Below, piece after piece: positions 61,330 to 64,000 of a stretch of 64,000 nucleotides of DNA (position 1 is its first letter; every line of letters starts with the position of its first letter). The notes beneath the pieces are model-generated. The model was not told the DNA's origin and searched no databases. It saw only the letters and a program-made list of their open reading frames with translations. The stretch is from Opitutaceae bacterium TAV5 (GTDB lineage Bacteria; Verrucomicrobiota; Verrucomicrobiia; Opitutales; Opitutaceae): positions 5,503,001 to 5,567,000 of the forward strand of contig CP007053.1 of NCBI GenBank assembly GCA_000242935.3. The letters are read 5' to 3'. Both the position numbers and the translations under genes were made by a program.

Positions 61330-64000
61330 ATGGCCCGCCGCACCCTTGCCGCCGCTTCCGCTTCAACAACATCCGCATTTTCCGAATCTGAAAAACCGCG
61401 CCGGAAAACGTCCTCCGCTCTCGGCGACCTCGCCCGCCTGCGCGACGAGGTCCGGTTTCTCGGCTCCGTCCTCGGGGAAGTGATCCGCGAGGTGGAGGGC
61501 GAGGCGACGTTCGCCACCGTCGAACGCCTGCGCACCCTCGCCAAGGCCCGCCGCGGCCGGGCCGGCGGCGGACGCGATTCACGCCACGCGCGCGAATCGC
61601 ACGCGGTCCGTGATGGAGCCGGCGACCAGCTTGACAAGGCCGTCGCCGCGCTCACGCCGGTGGAGGCCTTCAACCAGGCGATGGCCTTCACGCTGTACTT
61701 CGAGCTGGTGAACCTCGCCGAGGAAAATTTCCGCGTGCAACTCCTCCGCCTCCGCCGCGCCGAGCGGTCGGCGAATCCCGCGGCGCCGGCGCAACGCGAA
61801 TCGTTCGACGCCGCCCTCGCCGAACTCCGGGCGAGCGGCGTCGGTCCGGCCGAGTTGCAGGAACTGCTCGACCGGATCGGCATCGAGCTGGTGTTCACCG
61901 CGCACCCCACCGAATCGAAACGCCGCACGCTGCTCACCAAGTTGCAGCGCCTGGCGCTCATCCTGCGCCAGCGCAACCCGCAGGCAACGGCCGATACGGC
62001 CGGCCTTGCCGCCCCGTCACCGGCGTCCGCGTCCGATGGCGTCCGCGATCCGGAAAGCGTCGCCAAAATCCGCCGCGAGGTCGCCTCGCTCTGGCTGACC
62101 GACCGCAGCCGCGTGGAGCGCCCCGGCGTCAACGACGAGGCGCGCACCGGCCTCTGGTATTTCAACACCACGCTCTACGATGTGCTGCCGCGCCTCCAGG
62201 CCGATCTCGAGCGCGCGCTGTCGCTGCACTACCCCGGCGTGCGCGCGCCGTCGCGCTGGTTGACGTTCGGCTCGTGGATCGGCGGCGACCGCGACGGCAA
62301 CCCCAACGTCACGGCGGCGGTGTCGGCCGGGATTCTTGTCCTGCATCGCCGGCTGGCAGTCGAAAAACTGGCGGCGGCCACCCGCGAGCTCTCGCGCACG
62401 CTGACCGTTTCCGACCGGCGCGACGCCGTCACGCCGGAGCTGCGCCGCCTGCTGCGCGAGAACCGCCACCTCTCTCCGCACGTCGATGAACTCGGCAGCC
62501 GGTATCCGCACGAGCCCTACCGGCTCCTGCTCGCCGGGCTCGGCGCGCGGCTGGCGAAAGCGGCCGAGGAAGGCCGCGACGGCACCACCCTGCTCGGCGG
62601 ACCGGTCGCGGACGAATCCTGCCTGCGCGAGGACACGCCCCGCGAGGTGTTCGGCGCGATCCGCCGCAGCCTCGAAGCCGGACGCGGGGCGCTCCTGGCC
62701 GAAGGTGAACTCAAGGACGCGGCGCACGTGCTGGACGTTTTCGGCCTGCACACGGCGCGGCTCGATATCCGCCAGCATTCCGGCCCGCACGAGGCGGCGG
62801 TGGCGGAGCTGCTCGAAGTGCCGGGCGTGGCCGGGGAAGGGGAGGGCGCGGCTGCGGCTCCGGTAAAAAATTACGCCCGGCTCGACGAGGCGGCGCGCCG
62901 CCAGGTGCTGGCGCGGGCGCTCGCGACGGCCAAGCCGCTGGACGCCCTGCAACGGTCCGAACTCTCCGCCGCCACGCGCAATGTCCTCGATCCGCTCGTG
63001 CTGGCGGCGCTCACCTCGGTCAAGTTCGGCTCCGGCGCGCTCGGTATCTATATCATCAGCATGACGGACGATGTTTCCGATGTGCTCGAAGTGGCGCTGA
63101 TCATGCGCCTGGCCGGCGCGGACCTGCCGATCGCCCCGCTGTTCGAAACGCTCGACGACCTCAACCGCGCTCCCGACATCCTCGCGCAGCTTTTCGCGCA
63201 CCCGGCCTACGCCGGCCTGCTGGAGGCGCGCGCGCGGCACCAGCACGTGATGCTCGGCTACTCCGATTCCAACAAGGACTGCGGCTACCTCACCGCCAAC
63301 TGGGCGCTCTACCAGGCGCAGGAAACCATCGTCGCCGCCTGCCAGGCCAGCGGCGTGCGGGTGACGCTCTTTCACGGACGCGGCGGCAGCATCGCCCGCG
63401 GCGGCGGCCCGGCGGCGCGCGCCATCCTCGCCCAGCCCGCCGGCCTGCGCGATGGCGGCATCCGCATTACCGAGCAGGGCGAAGTGCTCTCCACGCGTTA
63501 TCACGACCGCGACCTCGCCCACCGCATCCTCGAACAGATGGCCTACGGCGTGCTCCTTGGCGCGCACGCCGCCCGCAACGTGCAGCCGCCGGCCGCGGCG
63601 TGGGTGCAGGCCATGGAAACGATGAGCGAAGCCGGTTTCGCGGCCTACAGGAAACTCGTCCATGACGACCCCGAGTTCTTGCAGTTCTGGAAACAGGCCA
63701 CGCCGATCGACGAGATCAGCAACCTGAAGCTCGGCTCGCGTCCCAGCTACCGGCGCGCCACGCAAAGCGTTTCCGACCTGCGCGCCATTCCCTGGGTGTT
63801 TTCCTGGATGCAGAGCCGCTTCAATTTCCCCGGCTGGTACGGGCTCGGCTCGGCGCTCGAGGCGGTGTTGCGGCGCGGCGCGGCCGGCAGGAAATTGCTG
63901 CGCACGATGCACGCCGGCTGGCCGTTTTTCCGGACGTTGATCGACAACGCCGAACTGACCATGCGCAAGGCCGACATGGGCATCGCCCGGCTCTACGCCT
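61330..64000 (+). CDS. ppc: Phosphoenolpyruvate carboxylase (3' end cut by window edge)
   Basis: Makes oxaloacetate from PEP and bicarbonate to refill the TCA cycle. From the ATG at 61330, 890 codons are present and no stop is reached; the family is 880-980 aa. Motifs: VFTAHPTE with the catalytic His near residue 188, GSWIGGDRDGNPNVT near 318, VFGLHTARLDIRQHSG near 477, MLGYSDSNKDCGYLTANW near 640, and FHGRGGSIARGGGP near 681, followed by LRAIPWVFSWMQSRFNFPGW. All the catalytic residues expected are present. The first 30 residues are a low-complexity extension. It is the bacterial SNKD-type branch of the family. Confidence 0.95.
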   Translation, partial: MARRTLAAASASTTSAFSESEKPRRKTSSALGDLARLRDEVRFLGSVLGEVIREVEGEATFATVERLRTLAKARRGRAGGGRDSRHARESHAVRDGAGDQLDKAVAALTPVEAFNQAMAFTLYFELVNLAEENFRVQLLRLRRAERSANPAAPAQRESFDAALAELRASGVGPAELQELLDRIGIELVFTAHPTESKRRTLLTKLQRLALILRQRNPQATADTAGLAAPSPASASDGVRDPESVAKIRREVASLWLTDRSRVERPGVNDEARTGLWYFNTTLYDVLPRLQADLERALSLHYPGVRAPSRWLTFGSWIGGDRDGNPNVTAAVSAGILVLHRRLAVEKLAAATRELSRTLTVSDRRDAVTPELRRLLRENRHLSPHVDELGSRYPHEPYRLLLAGLGARLAKAAEEGRDGTTLLGGPVADESCLREDTPREVFGAIRRSLEAGRGALLAEGELKDAAHVLDVFGLHTARLDIRQHSGPHEAAVAELLEVPGVAGEGEGAAAAPVKNYARLDEAARRQVLARALATAKPLDALQRSELSAATRNVLDPLVLAALTSVKFGSGALGIYIISMTDDVSDVLEVALIMRLAGADLPIAPLFETLDDLNRAPDILAQLFAHPAYAGLLEARARHQHVMLGYSDSNKDCGYLTANWALYQAQETIVAACQASGVRVTLFHGRGGSIARGGGPAARAILAQPAGLRDGGIRITEQGEVLSTRYHDRDLAHRILEQMAYGVLLGAHAARNVQPPAAAWVQAMETMSEAGFAAYRKLVHDDPEFLQFWKQATPIDEISNLKLGSRPSYRRATQSVSDLRAIPWVFSWMQSRFNFPGWYGLGSALEAVLRRGAAGRKLLRTMHAGWPFFRTLIDNAELTMRKADMGIARLYA

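Overview
The window looks like chromosome of a GC-rich member of the Verrucomicrobiota, most likely Opitutaceae. The signs are PEP-CTERM and prepilin-type secreted proteins beside sugar-utilisation genes, weak Shine-Dalgarno use in the core genes, many dispersed palindromic repeats, and a lexA gene preceded by TGTTC-N4-GAACA, the operator reported for Verrucomicrobia LexA. The lineage is inferred from these features, not from a database match.

Layout. 1-5.2 kb (minus): an operon-like run pfkB-iolB-xylB (xylB runs off the left edge) and two tandem DeoR-family repressors, with related TGAGAA-containing sites around them. 5.5-14.5 kb (plus): a LamG/PEP-CTERM protein, a 1106-aa secreted protein with a probable (alpha/alpha)6 glycosidase part, a second LamG-like protein, a pseudopilin-like protein, a cytoplasmic clan GH-A glycosidase and an AraC regulator, which together look like a glycan-utilisation locus.

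14.5-29.4 kb is an accessory island: an AbiE-type toxin-antitoxin pair with a perfect inverted repeat upstream, a type IV secretion operon in the Trb gene order (C-D-E-lipoprotein-J-K-L-F-G-I) but with no VirB11, VirD4 or relaxase in view, small unknown genes, an excisionase-like HTH protein, lexA with its operator, and hipBA with a 34-bp palindrome upstream. An initiator-type tRNA-Met follows at 29.8 kb.

30-48 kb is core-like: M29 aminopeptidase, TPR protein, a very long SMC, a GspF-like protein, an AraC regulator, a PDZ protein, and a ydbH-ynbE-ydbL-type set that is split by an ibrA-ibrB pair. LacI, LdhA and two Hsp20 genes follow. 49.5-64 kb: PatB/MalY, an old-yellow-enzyme reductase, an aldo/keto reductase, AraC, ValRS, an Ig-repeat secreted protein with a structured leader, and PEP carboxylase (cut by the right edge).

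The most unusual signal is the repeat content. Several spacers hold arrays of degenerate 7-nt units arranged as two arms in opposite orientation around a short spacer. The unit sequence differs from place to place but the 7-nt period is kept. One such element lies inside valS and is read through in frame. A 68-bp REP-like palindromic unit, 67/68 identical between its two copies, lies in a spacer at 45.5 kb and inside smc; a related, shorter copy lies in the SMC hinge region. Two copies of a 155-bp element with 10-nt units in its ends flank the hsp20-valS region, and a nested palindromic element, a 139-bp MITE-like element and a probable new structured RNA with its own terminator (58.3-58.46 kb) complete the picture.
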